Shown here piece after piece: positions 43,510 to 52,946 of a DNA stretch of 64,000 nt. Under the pieces are notes generated by a model that did not search any database, was not told the DNA's origin, and saw only the letters and a program-made list of their open reading frames with translations. The DNA comes from Lachnospiraceae bacterium. Lineage in GTDB: Bacteria > Bacillota > Clostridia > Lachnospirales > Lachnospiraceae. Position 1 is the stretch's first letter. Each line of letters opens with the position of its first letter. Made by a program: the position numbers and the translations under genes. The stretch covers positions 1-64,000 of the forward strand of contig JAAUZX010000002.1 of NCBI GenBank assembly GCA_014804365.1. The letters run 5' to 3'.

Positions 43510-45864
43510 ATGTATAGAATGTTATTTATTGCCCGCAATAATCTTGTGAAAAAGAAAAGCGATGTGATTACGCTGATCATTTTGATCATGCTCTCCACAC
43601 TGCTTTTGTATATCAGTATTTCGGTTTTAAGGCTCACACCTCAGGTGATCGACACGGTATGCGATGAGGTGAATACGGCGGATGTTTTCTTCGCTTCGCC
43701 ATGTCCTGAGACCGGGGAGATCAAGTCGGTTCTGAACAGTATGGAGAATATAAGGCAGATAGAATATTCGGAAGGTGTGGAACTGACGGCAAAGTACCAT
43801 AAGGATGGCACGGAAGAGAAGGAGACAGTTTTTCTGATCGAACCTATTGAAACAGTGGGAGAAGTTTGTAAGATTCCGGATGTCGGGGATGGTAAGAAAT
43901 ATCAGACTATATTATTGCCTTACTATATGAAAGCAGGAGAGAATATTGCTGAGGGAGATCATTTATATCTGGCTCTGGGAGATACGGAGTATGAGTTTGA
44001 AGTGGGCGGATTTGTGGAAGATTCGTTGTTTTCAACGCCGCTTAATATCAGTGTATTCCGGTGTTATATCACAGAGGAATGTTACAAGGACATTCTTGCT
44101 GCGGAATCGAAAGTGCGGGAGATGATCACCTATATCTACAAGATGAAGATCGACGATAAGATCAGTTCGCGGGATTTTGCTGCCGAGATGTCAGGCAGGC
44201 TGTCGCAGGAGGTGCCGGAGCTTGCGGACTATATGAATCTGGCGATCAATATCGAGACGATGAAAGTAGGCGTCTCGTTTCTGTCAAATATCGGTATGGG
44301 TATCATGCTTGCTTTCTCGGTGATTCTGATCTGTATCGCGCTGATCATTGCATGGTGCAGTATTAAGAATTTCATAGACGGCAATCTGAAGAATTTGGGA
44401 ATCCTTATGACTTCCGGTTATACGAAGTGGCAGTTAATGGGAAGTACCTGTACAGAAATGCTTTTGCTGTCGGTGACAGGAGTTTGTTTGGGACTGATTG
44501 CCGGCGGTCTCTTGAATAAGACGGTGGGAACGCTTGTGTCTTCTCTCATTGGGCTTAGGTGGAACCAGCCTTATGACAGTTCTACGGCAGTGTCGGTATT
44601 TGTGCTTGTGAATGTGGTGGTTCTTTTGGTTACTATGCTTTCTGGAAGGATCTATGGCAGGATAGAAATACTGGAAGCGCTCCGCGGCGGGATCAAAACG
44701 CATAATTTCCGCGGCAATCCTATACCCCTTATCAAATGCCCTCTGCCACAGCCGCTTGCTTTAGGTATCAAAAACATACTGGGTGAGAAAAGGAAAAATG
44801 CGGCGATTATGGGTGTTGTGGCGATGCTCGGATTTGCCAGCAGTATCGGGTTTGCACTGATGCAGAATTTCGGTTCGGATAATCAGGCACTTATAGAGAT
44901 GATGGGAGTGGAATTAGGAACAGTATTATTGAGTGGATCGGGAATAGAAGAAGCAGGGAAGCAGATGGAAACGTGGGATGAGGTCAGGAAAGTCTTATAT
45001 TATGATAATCGCAGCGTGAAACTGACTGCGGGTGAGGAACAGATTGTGATAACCTGCGATTTCTGGAAAGATCCGGAGCAGAACGAGTATACTGTGCTCG
45101 TAGAAGGACGTCGGCCAAAATATGACAATGAGATTGTAGTGACTGCGAATGTGGCAGAACAGCTTGGCGTGAAGGCCGGTGATATTATTTATGTGGAGGG
45201 CGATCAGGAGAAGAGAGACTATATGATTTCAGGTGTCAGCCAGCAGATGGAAAATTTGGGACTGAAGGCAACCATGACAATGGGAGGCGCTGCGAGGATC
45301 AACGGCAGTTCTGTGGTCAATCAGATTCGTATTTATACGGAAGAAGATTGTGCATATGAGCAGATCGAGAAGAAGATCAGGGCAGAATTTCCAGATCTGG
45401 ACATTACGGATCTCCACAAGAATATGGAGATTGTCCTTACGTCCGTCAAGGCGGCAATGACGATTCTCTGTGCGGTATTTGTCACCATTACTGTTGTGAT
45501 TGTCATGCTGACCATCATTCTGCTTGTGAAGACGAAAATCACCAGGGAGTGGAAGCAGTACGGCGTCTATAAGGCACTGGGGTTCACTACAGGGGAGCTG
45601 ATCCTACAGATTCAGATGAGCAGTCTGCCGGTTTTTCTTGTGGGAGCCATACTCGGGGCAGTTATGTCTGTGTATCTGCTAAATCCTCTGTTGGAGGTAT
45701 GTCTTGGTTCGGCAGGAATCGTGCAGAGCAGCCTGACAGTTCATACAGGGTGGCTTGTTCTTTCTGTGGCGATTATCATGGCAGTATCTGCGGGAATGTC
45801 GTTTCTGTGTGCCTATAGGGTGCGGAAGGTGGAGCCGGTGAAGATGCTGACAGAGGAATGCTGA
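43510..45864 (+). CDS. FtsX-like ABC transporter permease
   Basis: This 784-residue permease has two FtsX-type halves. A first helix (residues about 18-38) precedes an extracytoplasmic domain of about 210 residues, then three helices near 255-390. A second unit starts with a helix near 435, another extracytoplasmic domain, and three helices in the last 150 residues. It works with the ATPase just upstream; the genes are separated by two bases, with the permease GGGGTGG site overlapping the ATPase stop. Export of peptides or defence against them is the usual role of such pairs with two-component control. Confidence 0.88.
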   Translation: MYRMLFIARNNLVKKKSDVITLIILIMLSTLLLYISISVLRLTPQVIDTVCDEVNTADVFFASPCPETGEIKSVLNSMENIRQIEYSEGVELTAKYHKDGTEEKETVFLIEPIETVGEVCKIPDVGDGKKYQTILLPYYMKAGENIAEGDHLYLALGDTEYEFEVGGFVEDSLFSTPLNISVFRCYITEECYKDILAAESKVREMITYIYKMKIDDKISSRDFAAEMSGRLSQEVPELADYMNLAINIETMKVGVSFLSNIGMGIMLAFSVILICIALIIAWCSIKNFIDGNLKNLGILMTSGYTKWQLMGSTCTEMLLLSVTGVCLGLIAGGLLNKTVGTLVSSLIGLRWNQPYDSSTAVSVFVLVNVVVLLVTMLSGRIYGRIEILEALRGGIKTHNFRGNPIPLIKCPLPQPLALGIKNILGEKRKNAAIMGVVAMLGFASSIGFALMQNFGSDNQALIEMMGVELGTVLLSGSGIEEAGKQMETWDEVRKVLYYDNRSVKLTAGEEQIVITCDFWKDPEQNEYTVLVEGRRPKYDNEIVVTANVAEQLGVKAGDIIYVEGDQEKRDYMISGVSQQMENLGLKATMTMGGAARINGSSVVNQIRIYTEEDCAYEQIEKKIRAEFPDLDITDLHKNMEIVLTSVKAAMTILCAVFVTITVVIVMLTIILLVKTKITREWKQYGVYKALGFTTGELILQIQMSSLPVFLVGAILGAVMSVYLLNPLLEVCLGSAGIVQSSLTVHTGWLVLSVAIIMAVSAGMSFLCAYRVRKVEPVKMLTEEC

Positions 45865-45948
45865 CAGAGAGCCCCGATAATGCTGAAAGACAATGTCGAA
45901 GATAATGTCGAAAGAGAAAATATTATTCTATTTCAGAAATGATTGTGC

Positions 45949-45954
45949 TATAAT
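45949..45954 (+). promoter_or_regulatory. -10 element of the chemoreceptor gene
   Basis: TATAAT is present, with only TTCTAT at the -35 position (17-base spacing). The predicted start is near 45962, just before the structured leader. Confidence 0.45.
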
Positions 45955-45979
45955 GATTCATAGCGATAATCCTCGGTTT

Positions 45980-46029
45980 CCAAATTGTTTTGCGTAACTG
46001 GAGATACGCCGAAAACAATACTTGGAGGG
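45980..46029 (+). promoter_or_regulatory. Chemoreceptor mRNA leader hairpin reaching into the ribosome site
   Basis: CCAAATTGTTTTGCGTA can pair with TACGCCGAAAACAAT...TTGG around a seven-base loop, with two bulges. The last four pairs take in the TTGG of TTGGAGGG, the Shine-Dalgarno region of the next gene. An upstream CCTC could extend the block. Translation control is therefore possible. Confidence 0.5.
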
Positions 46030-46036
46030 AAAGGCA

Positions 46037-47767
46037 ATGAAAAACAAAATCGGATTTAAAATTTATACTGCACTGGCAATTCTCGGGATTTTGTATGTGC
46101 TGACGGTTGTTCTCGATGGGATGGCTTTGGGAGTCATTCGGGACTACAATGAAAATTTGGGAAACGTGTATATGAAACTGGAGAAATCGATCGGTGATAC
46201 ATCTTCTGCTTATCAGCAGGTTCAGTTGTACGCTAATCTGATTTATCTCAAGAAAGATACGGAGCAGAGAGAAACACTGGTCGGACAGCTTCAGGGTGTC
46301 ATACAGAGTACGGGCAATTATATGGAAGAGGTGCATGCGTTAAGTTCTGCTTCCGAGGATGCGGAATTGATTGCGGCTTACGAATCTTATCAGGATGTTA
46401 TGGACGCCTTTTTGGATTATGCCAATCAGATTTACGATAAAGCAGCGGCTGGTGATGACGAGGGCGTCTGGGATATGGTCAACAATATTCTGTCTGTGAA
46501 GACACCGGTAGAGGAAGCTAAGAATACGTATGAAGAGCTAATGACACAAAAAGCGGATTATGCTATGAGACACAGCGAGGTCAGGATTAACGGCACGGTT
46601 ACATTCAACTATATTCTTATGGCCGTGTTTGTCCTTATTGCGGCGGCTACGACAGTGAACGTTTCCCGTTCGGTTGTGAAACCTGCGAAGGTATCGGGTG
46701 CATCGATTAAGGATATCACCGGTAAGATCGATGCCAGAGAGGGTGACCTTACAGCGAGAATACCGGTTCACACCCGTGATGAGATCGGACAGATGGCTTC
46801 CGGTATTAACCATTTCATGGAGCAGCTTCAGGGCATTATCAGAAAGCTGAAAGAGGAATCCGGTAATATGGAGCGGTCCGTAGAGAGCGTTATGGGACAG
46901 GTCATGGATTCCAATGAGAATGTCAGCAACGTATCTGCGGCTATGGAACAGATGGCGGCAAGCATGGAGGAGATTTCTGCTACGCTTGGGCAGCTTGCTA
47001 CGGGAAGCAATGAAGTGCTGGGTGAAATTCAGCAGATGGACAGCCGTGTTAAAGATGGTGTTGATCTTGTACAGAATATTAAGGAACATGCGAATACAAT
47101 GTACCGCAGAACCGTGGAAGGTAAGGAAAATACAAACAGTACCATTGAGGAGATTCGTGGAAGCCTGCGAAAAGCGTTAGATGACAGCCGGAGTGTTCAG
47201 CAGATCAATGAGATGACTAAAGAAATATTGGCGATCACCAGCCAGACAAACCTGTTATCCTTAAATGCGTCGATTGAGGCGGCGAGAGTCGGGGAAGCTG
47301 GTAAAGGCTTTGCGGTTGTAGCAGGAGAAATCAGGGCACTGGCGGACAGCAGCGCGCAGACTGCCAACAATATCCAGAATATCAGTGATATTGTGACGGA
47401 AGCCGTAGAGAGACTTGCCAGAAATGCCGGAGAGATCCTTGAATTTATTGATAAAAATGTTATGAAGGATTATGACGACTTCGTAGAGGTTGTAGAACAA
47501 TATGAGAAAGATGCTGACAGCGTCAATGAGATATTATCTGTATTTGCAGTTAATACGGAAGATATTCACCAGACGATGGAGGCAATGAATTCCGGTATCA
47601 GCGATATCTCTACCGTGGTGGAGGATAATGCCAATGGTGTTACCAGTGTTGCGGACAATATTGTGACGCTGGCAGCGGCAATCGGTGAAATCCAACAGGA
47701 GACGACTGGCAATCAGGAGATTTCAAGGCGTCTGAACGATGAGGTGAGTCGTTTCAAGCAAGTCTGA
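46037..47767 (+). CDS. Methyl-accepting chemotaxis protein
   Basis: This 576-residue chemoreceptor has a membrane helix at about residues 8-32, an all-helical extracytoplasmic sensor domain of about 155 residues, and a second helix near 188-212 (FNYILMAVFVLIAAATTVNV). A HAMP domain follows (TARIPVHTRDEIGQMASGINHFM) and then a long coiled-coil signalling domain whose hairpin tip is ITSQTNLLSLNASIEAARVGEAGKGFAVVAGEIRALAD. It has no C-terminal CheR-tether pentapeptide. The ATG follows GGAGGG; the TTG at 46022 is within that site. The cheR gene at 15.9 kb could methylate it. Confidence 0.93.
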   Translation: MKNKIGFKIYTALAILGILYVLTVVLDGMALGVIRDYNENLGNVYMKLEKSIGDTSSAYQQVQLYANLIYLKKDTEQRETLVGQLQGVIQSTGNYMEEVHALSSASEDAELIAAYESYQDVMDAFLDYANQIYDKAAAGDDEGVWDMVNNILSVKTPVEEAKNTYEELMTQKADYAMRHSEVRINGTVTFNYILMAVFVLIAAATTVNVSRSVVKPAKVSGASIKDITGKIDAREGDLTARIPVHTRDEIGQMASGINHFMEQLQGIIRKLKEESGNMERSVESVMGQVMDSNENVSNVSAAMEQMAASMEEISATLGQLATGSNEVLGEIQQMDSRVKDGVDLVQNIKEHANTMYRRTVEGKENTNSTIEEIRGSLRKALDDSRSVQQINEMTKEILAITSQTNLLSLNASIEAARVGEAGKGFAVVAGEIRALADSSAQTANNIQNISDIVTEAVERLARNAGEILEFIDKNVMKDYDDFVEVVEQYEKDADSVNEILSVFAVNTEDIHQTMEAMNSGISDISTVVEDNANGVTSVADNIVTLAAAIGEIQQETTGNQEISRRLNDEVSRFKQV

Positions 47768-47796
47768 TTTTTTTGCACAAGAAAGATAAAATCCGG

Positions 47797-47825
47797 TTGT
47801 AATATGTCAATATCTCGGATATAAT
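47797..47825 (+). promoter_or_regulatory. Promoter of the 6S RNA gene
   Basis: TTGTAA and TATAAT are exactly 17 bases apart, placing the start near 47832. Confidence 0.75.
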
Positions 47826-47831
47826 AAAAGT

Positions 47832-48019
47832 AACCTGAAATGTGCGACAAGGTCTTGTTATTTTGAACCTACAGATACTTTAAACGGGATTCCTATATTG
47901 CCACGTGGATGTCAGGCCTCCGGCTAATAAGGCCTTATGCAGTGGAAGGCAGAAGTGTGGTTGCGGTTACCCACCTAGCTTAGCTAGGAGTCAAAATACA
48001 AGATTCGGCATTTCGGGCA
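47832..48019 (+). ncRNA. ssrS: 6S RNA
   Basis: This is a structured RNA of about 188 bases that in bacteria mimics an open promoter and binds RNA polymerase holoenzyme. Its two ends form a long closing stem: CCTGAAATG pairs with CATTTCGGG, and TCTTGTTATTTTGA with TCAAAATACAAGA. Inside are the typical features of clostridial 6S RNA: TTTGAACCTACA after the 5' stem, a central CCACGTGG-containing region, GCCTCCGGCTAATAAGGC, and AGGAGTC before the 3' stem. A perfect promoter precedes it and a strong terminator follows. The ORF at 47905-48090 is a shadow. Identity is by recognition, not by a covariance search. Confidence 0.82.
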
Positions 48020-48031
48020 ATACAAAAGACA

Positions 48032-48060
48032 AAAAGCAGTCGTTTGAAACGGCTGCTTTT
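48032..48060 (+). terminator. Terminator after 6S RNA
   Basis: AAAAGCAGTCGTTT pairs with AAACGGCTGCTTTT (one G-T pair). From here to 48224 there is no gene; the stretch holds two weak palindromes (AATAGTC/GGACTATT at 48091-48110 and AAACATAG/CTATGTTT at 48127-48163). Confidence 0.8.
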
Positions 48061-48224
48061 GTATTAGGGTGGTTCCGGAGAAAAGTATGAGTAATAGTCG
48101 GCAGGACTATTGTGTATATATAGATTAAACATAGGATTGGCGATATTTTCTATTCTATGTTTGCGCTTTGTGTCTGCAAACAGTGCAGGTTGCTTATGCA
48201 TAGAGACTGACATGGGATGAGAAT

Positions 48225-50498
48225 ATGAAGAGAGAAATAAAGTATGATATAAAATTACTTATAAAACTGTCCTTGATTTTTTTCGGTCTGCTGTTTATGC
48301 TCTGTATTCTGCTCGGCAGGAGGGAAAGGAAACAGGAGCCTCCTGAAGGGGACAAAATTACCGTACAGGATGTGGAGATTCTGTTAGAGGCATTAGACAT
48401 CAACATGTCCGAAGTTACACAACAAGAAGATACGCCTAATCTGACATACGGGATGTATGTGGCAATCAGACAGGCATTGCAGGACAAAGTGCCCGACCTG
48501 CCGGAGTATGAGAAGCGGTATGAACCGGAACATGAGATGTTGAAGACAGATTGGTATGCGGCGTATCGAATCATGCTTGCCTATCTGGATACGGAGTCTT
48601 CTATCTGGGAGACTGACATTTTCCTGTTAAAGACTGACACGGCTGCGAAAGAGGCATACATTGTAAACGGCAATAACAGGACACCGTATCATTATCTTTC
48701 CGATGAATTTGAAAAGAATCAGCTGCGGGAGATGAAGGTCTATGTAAAGGGAAATGATCTGCTGGCAGTTTCGGAGGTGGTTCCGGGAGAATATGAACTT
48801 AAGAATGTCTGGGTTACGGAGGCGGCAGAAGGAACGATGGAATGCTTCTTTCAGCAGACATATTTTACGGTTATGGCAGATCAAGTGGTTAAGCGGGAGC
48901 AGATTGCCGATCTGGTTGTTCGGGATGGCAGGGTAGTCAAAGCCCGTGAAAAATCAGAGAAAGTACATGGTAAATTACTCTGGGTATCTAAAGATGCTTT
49001 GGAAATAGAAGGCAGCGGTGTCTATCCGCTCTCAGAGGGGATAGAAGTATATAAGCTGTACGGGAGCATGGAGACGCTTGCGTGTGCAGATTTAAGAATC
49101 GGCTATGCAGATACCGATTATGTGATTGAGCGCGGCAAAGTGTGTGCGTGCCTTGTATCCGAACGGGAGACAGCTGACAGGATTCGTGTGCTCCTTAAGA
49201 ATACTGCGAAGGGCACCAGCTACTATGACAGGGTGGAGCTGATCGTGGACGGGGAGACCATACAGATAGAGGAGAAGGATCTGGCAGTGGGAGAACGCAG
49301 AAGTTACCGCTGTGCCGCTCTGACGGATAAGATCCTGCTTAATATTGAGGGGATCAGTAAGGAGGATAACGCTTATCGCGGAGTCGTTGAATGCTACCGG
49401 AATGAGGAAGGAATGGTTCTGATCAATGAACTCCCGTTAGAGGAATACCTGTATGCAGTAGTACCCAGCGAGATGCCCGCCTCTTATCCGGCGGAATCGC
49501 TCAAAGCGCAGGCGGTATGTGCCAGAACGTATGCATATCGCTATATCCTGCGGGCAGGACTTCCTGAGGTCGGAGCCCATGTGGATGATACCACGGCTTA
49601 TCAGGTGTATCATAACTGCAGGGAGAATGTGGCGACCACGACAGCGGTTAAGGAGACGGACGGTGTGCTGTTGACTTATCAGGATGAACCGGCACAGAAT
49701 TATTATTATTCTACGTCCTGTGGCATTGGTACGGATGCGGCTATCTGGAAATCGGGAAGCGAGGAGGATATCTCATACTTGCGCGCGGTTGAAATCAATC
49801 GTGATACATATGCCGCATTGGGTTCAGAAGAGGAGGAAAGTGCACAGGATCAAGAGACCGTGCGGGATAGTGAAGCGGCAGACAACCTGAAGGATGAAGA
49901 AAATTTTCGGCAGTTTATCACGACAACAAATGAGGCGGATCTTGAATATACACAACCTTGGTATCGATGGATTTATACGGTAGAAGAGATCGATGAGGAA
50001 GCGATGCTGTCGCGTATCCGGGATCGTTATGCAGTCAGTCCCGCCTCGGTTCTGACGAAGACCGAAGGTGAGTATTATGTATCCCAGACTGTTGAGAAAC
50101 TGGGTAAAATTAAGGAGCTGAGTATTGCAAAACGCGGTGCGGGAGGTGTGGCGGAGGAATTGCTGATCGTGACGGACCAAGGTACCTACAAGATCCTTTC
50201 GGAGTACAATATCCGCTATATATTATGTGATACAAAGAGTGAGATTGTGAAACAGGATGGAAGCGTAACGATTCCGTCCACACTCCTTCCCAGTGGGTTT
50301 TTCATAATAGAAGCTGGTAAAAAAGAGGGAAATATGATAGGATATACGTTGATTGGCGGAGGATACGGTCATGGGGTGGGGATGTCTCAGAACGGTGCCA
50401 AGGCGCTTGGTGAAGAAGGCAGTTCCTACAGTCAGATTCTGGAATTCTTTTTTCCGGGGTGCGAGCTGACAGATTCCGATCGGACGGCTGATTTGTAG
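48225..50498 (+). CDS. SpoIID/LytB-domain protein
   Basis: This 757-residue protein has one N-terminal membrane helix (residues about 10-30) and a large extracytoplasmic region. The first 380 residues are unassigned. The SpoIID domain starts near residue 395 with INELPLEEYLYAVVPSEMPASYPAESLKAQAVCARTYAYRYI; its Glu in PSEMP is the catalytic residue in SpoIID lytic transglycosylases, which cut peptidoglycan glycan strands. It is interrupted by an acidic insert near residues 535-570 and closes with GGGYGHGVGMSQNGAKALGEEGSSYSQILEFFFPG. It is far longer than sporulation SpoIID (about 340 residues), so a vegetative envelope role is more likely. The 6S RNA gene lies upstream. Confidence 0.88.
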   Translation: MKREIKYDIKLLIKLSLIFFGLLFMLCILLGRRERKQEPPEGDKITVQDVEILLEALDINMSEVTQQEDTPNLTYGMYVAIRQALQDKVPDLPEYEKRYEPEHEMLKTDWYAAYRIMLAYLDTESSIWETDIFLLKTDTAAKEAYIVNGNNRTPYHYLSDEFEKNQLREMKVYVKGNDLLAVSEVVPGEYELKNVWVTEAAEGTMECFFQQTYFTVMADQVVKREQIADLVVRDGRVVKAREKSEKVHGKLLWVSKDALEIEGSGVYPLSEGIEVYKLYGSMETLACADLRIGYADTDYVIERGKVCACLVSERETADRIRVLLKNTAKGTSYYDRVELIVDGETIQIEEKDLAVGERRSYRCAALTDKILLNIEGISKEDNAYRGVVECYRNEEGMVLINELPLEEYLYAVVPSEMPASYPAESLKAQAVCARTYAYRYILRAGLPEVGAHVDDTTAYQVYHNCRENVATTTAVKETDGVLLTYQDEPAQNYYYSTSCGIGTDAAIWKSGSEEDISYLRAVEINRDTYAALGSEEEESAQDQETVRDSEAADNLKDEENFRQFITTTNEADLEYTQPWYRWIYTVEEIDEEAMLSRIRDRYAVSPASVLTKTEGEYYVSQTVEKLGKIKELSIAKRGAGGVAEELLIVTDQGTYKILSEYNIRYILCDTKSEIVKQDGSVTIPSTLLPSGFFIIEAGKKEGNMIGYTLIGGGYGHGVGMSQNGAKALGEEGSSYSQILEFFFPGCELTDSDRTADL

Positions 50499-50567
50499 AT
50501 ACAACAGATGTAGGCAAATATGACGAGGAAAATGACGATGTTCCGGATGGAACAAGTCAGGTGAGTT

Positions 50568-51425
50568 ATGAGAACAATCTATAGATTATATTATATATTT
50601 CGAGATTTCAGTTGGCAGATGACGAAGAAGAACATAGCCGCATTTGCGGCGAGCACAGCGTTCTTCCTCTTTCTGTCCATGATTCCGCTGTTGATGGCAT
50701 TGTGTGCAATTCTGCCATACACGTCACTTACGGAGGAGAATCTGATTAACGCCATTACGCAGTTTACGCCGGATGCCATGAATGCACTGGTTATCAGTAT
50801 AGTGTCGGAAGTGTATGCAAGGTCGGCGGGAACCATTACTATATTTGCGATCGTCACGATCTGGTCTGCGTCCAAAGCCATGCTTGCATTGATCCACGGA
50901 CTGAATGCGGTGAATGATTTTGAAGAACGGCGTAATTACTTTGTGCTGCGGTCGATCGCGTGTATTTATACGGTGATTATTTTAATTGCAATGATTCTGG
51001 CACTGTTTGTTATGGTATTCGGTAATGTGATTGTGAATTTGCTGCTCGCGGACATTCCGCCGCTGCATATAGTGATGCAGTTTGTCATGCATTTTCGTTT
51101 CCTGTTTTCCTGGGGGATACTGACGCTTATCTTTGCATTAATATATGCCTATGTACCGAATAACAAGATGCGTTTCAAGAGTCAGATTCCGGGAGCTGCT
51201 TTTTCAGCAGTTATGTGGAGTGCGGCATCGTTTTTTTTCGCCGTATACGTGGATCATTTCAACGGGTTCGGTACATACGGAGGATTGACTACGGTGGTCA
51301 TTATGATGATCTGGTTTTATCTGCTTATGTATATTCTGCTGATCGGGGCACACATTAATCGTTATTTCGGACCGGTGTATAAATTTCTGTTCGGATGGCT
51401 TGACAAGTCAGCCAAAAGTCACTAA
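50568..51425 (+). CDS. YihY/BrkB-family membrane protein
   Basis: This 285-residue integral membrane protein has about six hydrophobic helices. The family pattern is visible in AAFAASTAFFLFLSMIPLLMAL near residue 25, SASKAMLALIHGLNAVND near 103 and FNGFGTYGGLTTVVIMMIWFYLLMYILLIGAHINR near 225. The family was once called ribonuclease BN; that activity was later assigned to a different gene, so the function is unknown. AGGTGAG precedes the start. It precedes the pheS T-box leader. Confidence 0.85.
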   Translation: MRTIYRLYYIFRDFSWQMTKKNIAAFAASTAFFLFLSMIPLLMALCAILPYTSLTEENLINAITQFTPDAMNALVISIVSEVYARSAGTITIFAIVTIWSASKAMLALIHGLNAVNDFEERRNYFVLRSIACIYTVIILIAMILALFVMVFGNVIVNLLLADIPPLHIVMQFVMHFRFLFSWGILTLIFALIYAYVPNNKMRFKSQIPGAAFSAVMWSAASFFFAVYVDHFNGFGTYGGLTTVVIMMIWFYLLMYILLIGAHINRYFGPVYKFLFGWLDKSAKSH

Positions 51426-51465
51426 AATGTCAATAGGTTCGTAATAGGACTTAGTGAATTACAAT

Positions 51466-51745
51466 GATAAAGGCAGTGAAGGTGTCAGTAGAAAATCATT
51501 TTCCGACAGAGAGAGGAGATCATCGGCTGTAAGTTTCCTCAGGTTCAGATGATTTTTTGAATTTCCCACCGGAGCCGTCCGGGTGAAAGCAGTAGTCCGG
51601 AACGCTACGGCACGTTACGCCGAATGAGGTGTCTGTCCTCTTATGCTTGAAGTATGTAATAATATATATCGTGGCAGTAGGACAGGAAACTGGGTGGTAC
51701 CGCGGATATATTTCGTCCCATGTGCATTGTGCGCATGGGATTTTT
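51466..51745 (+). promoter_or_regulatory. T-box riboswitch controlling pheST
   Basis: The leader holds the main T-box landmarks: an AGAGAG-type stem I motif near 51512, a specifier region GAATTTCCCACC with a Phe codon TTC at 51563-51565, the antiterminator T-box CTGGGTGGTACCGCG near 51690, and a terminator in which CCCATGTGC pairs with GCGCATGGG before TTTTTTG. Uncharged tRNA-Phe would stabilise the antiterminator and let transcription reach pheS. A TACAAT at 51460-51465 is the likely -10; the -35 is weak. Confidence 0.93.
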
Positions 51746-51806
51746 TGTTTGTATACGCAGCAAAAGTCAGAAAATCTATGAAATTCATGAAAAAAGGAGA
51801 GCAGCA

Positions 51807-52826
51807 ATGAAAGAAAAGTTAGAACAGATCAAGGCAGAAGCACTGCGCCAGATTGAGGCGAGTGATGCGCTGGAGAAACTGAATGATGTGAGGGTCAATT
51901 ATCTTGGTAAAAAGGGAGAATTGACAGCCGTGCTTAAGAGCATGAAGGATGTCGCACCGGAGGATCGTCCGAAAGTGGGACAGCTTGTCAATGAGACGAG
52001 AGAAGAGATTGAACGTGTGCTGGAAGCGTCTGTGAAAAAGATGGAGAAGGCTGTCCGGGAAGCGAAGATGAAGAAGGAAGTCATCGACGTGACGCTGCCT
52101 GCTAAGAAAAACAATGTGGGACACCGCCATCCTAACACGATCGCATTGGAGGAAGCGGAGCGGATCTTCATCGGCATGGGTTACGAAGTCGTAGAGGGAC
52201 CGGAAGTCGAGAAAGACTATTACAACTTTGAGGCACTGAACATTCCTGCCGATCATCCGGCGAAGGACGAGCAGGACACTTTCTATATCACCGGAGATAT
52301 TCTGCTCAGAACACAGACCTCATCTACACAGGTGCATGAGATGGAAAAAGGAAAACTGCCTATCCGCATGATTGCTCCCGGACGCGTATTCCGTTCCGAT
52401 GAGGTAGATGCCACACATTCCCCGTCTTTCCATCAGATTGAGGGATTGGTTATTGATAAAAATATTACTTTTGCCGACTTAAAAGGCACGCTGGCGGAGT
52501 TTGCAAGAGAACTGTTTGGAGAAGATACGAAGGTTAAGTTCAGACCGCATCATTTCCCGTTCACGGAACCCAGTGCGGAGATGGATGTGAGCTGCTTTAA
52601 ATGCGGAGGTAAGGGCTGTCGTTTCTGTAAGGGCGAAGGTTGGATCGAAATCTTAGGCTGCGGTATGGTACATCCCCATGTGCTGGAGATGAGCGGCATT
52701 GATCCGGAGCAGTATACCGGATTTGCTTTTGGCGTAGGACTGGAGCGTATCGCCTTGTTGAAATACGAAATCGATGACATGAGGCTGCTGTATGAGAATG
52801 ATATTCGCTTTCTGAAGCAGTTCTGA
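51807..52826 (+). CDS. pheS: Phenylalanyl-tRNA synthetase alpha subunit
   Basis: This 339-residue catalytic subunit charges tRNA-Phe. An N-terminal coiled coil (residues 1-90) precedes the class II core, which contains motif 2 ([23 protein letters not shown]) and motif 3 ([16 protein letters not shown]). An unusual [17 protein letters not shown] segment near residue 265 has four cysteines and probably binds zinc, as in many clostridial PheS proteins. The start follows AAAGGAGA; the ORF-track start lies in the T-box terminator. Confidence 0.96.
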   Translation: MKEKLEQIKAEALRQIEASDALEKLNDVRVNYLGKKGELTAVLKSMKDVAPEDRPKVGQLVNETREEIERVLEASVKKMEKAVREAKMKKEVIDVTLPAKKNNVGHRHPNTIALEEAERIFIGMGYEVVEGPEVEKDYYNFEALNIPADHPAKDEQDTFYITGDILLRTQTSSTQVHEMEKGKLPIRMIAPGRVFRSDEVDATHSPSFHQIEGLVIDKNITFADLKGTLAEFARELFGEDTKVKFRPHHFPFTEPSAEMDVSCFKCGGKGCRFCKGEGWIEILGCGMVHPHVLEMSGIDPEQYTGFAFGVGLERIALLKYEIDDMRLLYENDIRFLKQF

Positions 52827-52946
52827 TCATTTGTATAAGCAATTATAAGCGGAATAAAGTGTAATGTATGGAAAGAAGCGTTAAGGGATTGTATGGCGGT
52901 ATGCTATATGGATCGGATGATAAACGTTTCGGAATGGAGGAAAATA

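Noticed and set aside
45961-46036. c-di-GMP riboswitch before the chemoreceptor gene
   Set aside because: The conserved class I or class II core sequences are not present; only a hairpin is supported.
47905-48090. 61-codon ORF between the chemoreceptor and SpoIID genes
   Set aside because: It lies inside the 6S RNA and its terminator.
50568-51425. Ribonuclease BN annotation
   Set aside because: That activity belongs to another protein family; this one is an uncharacterised membrane protein.
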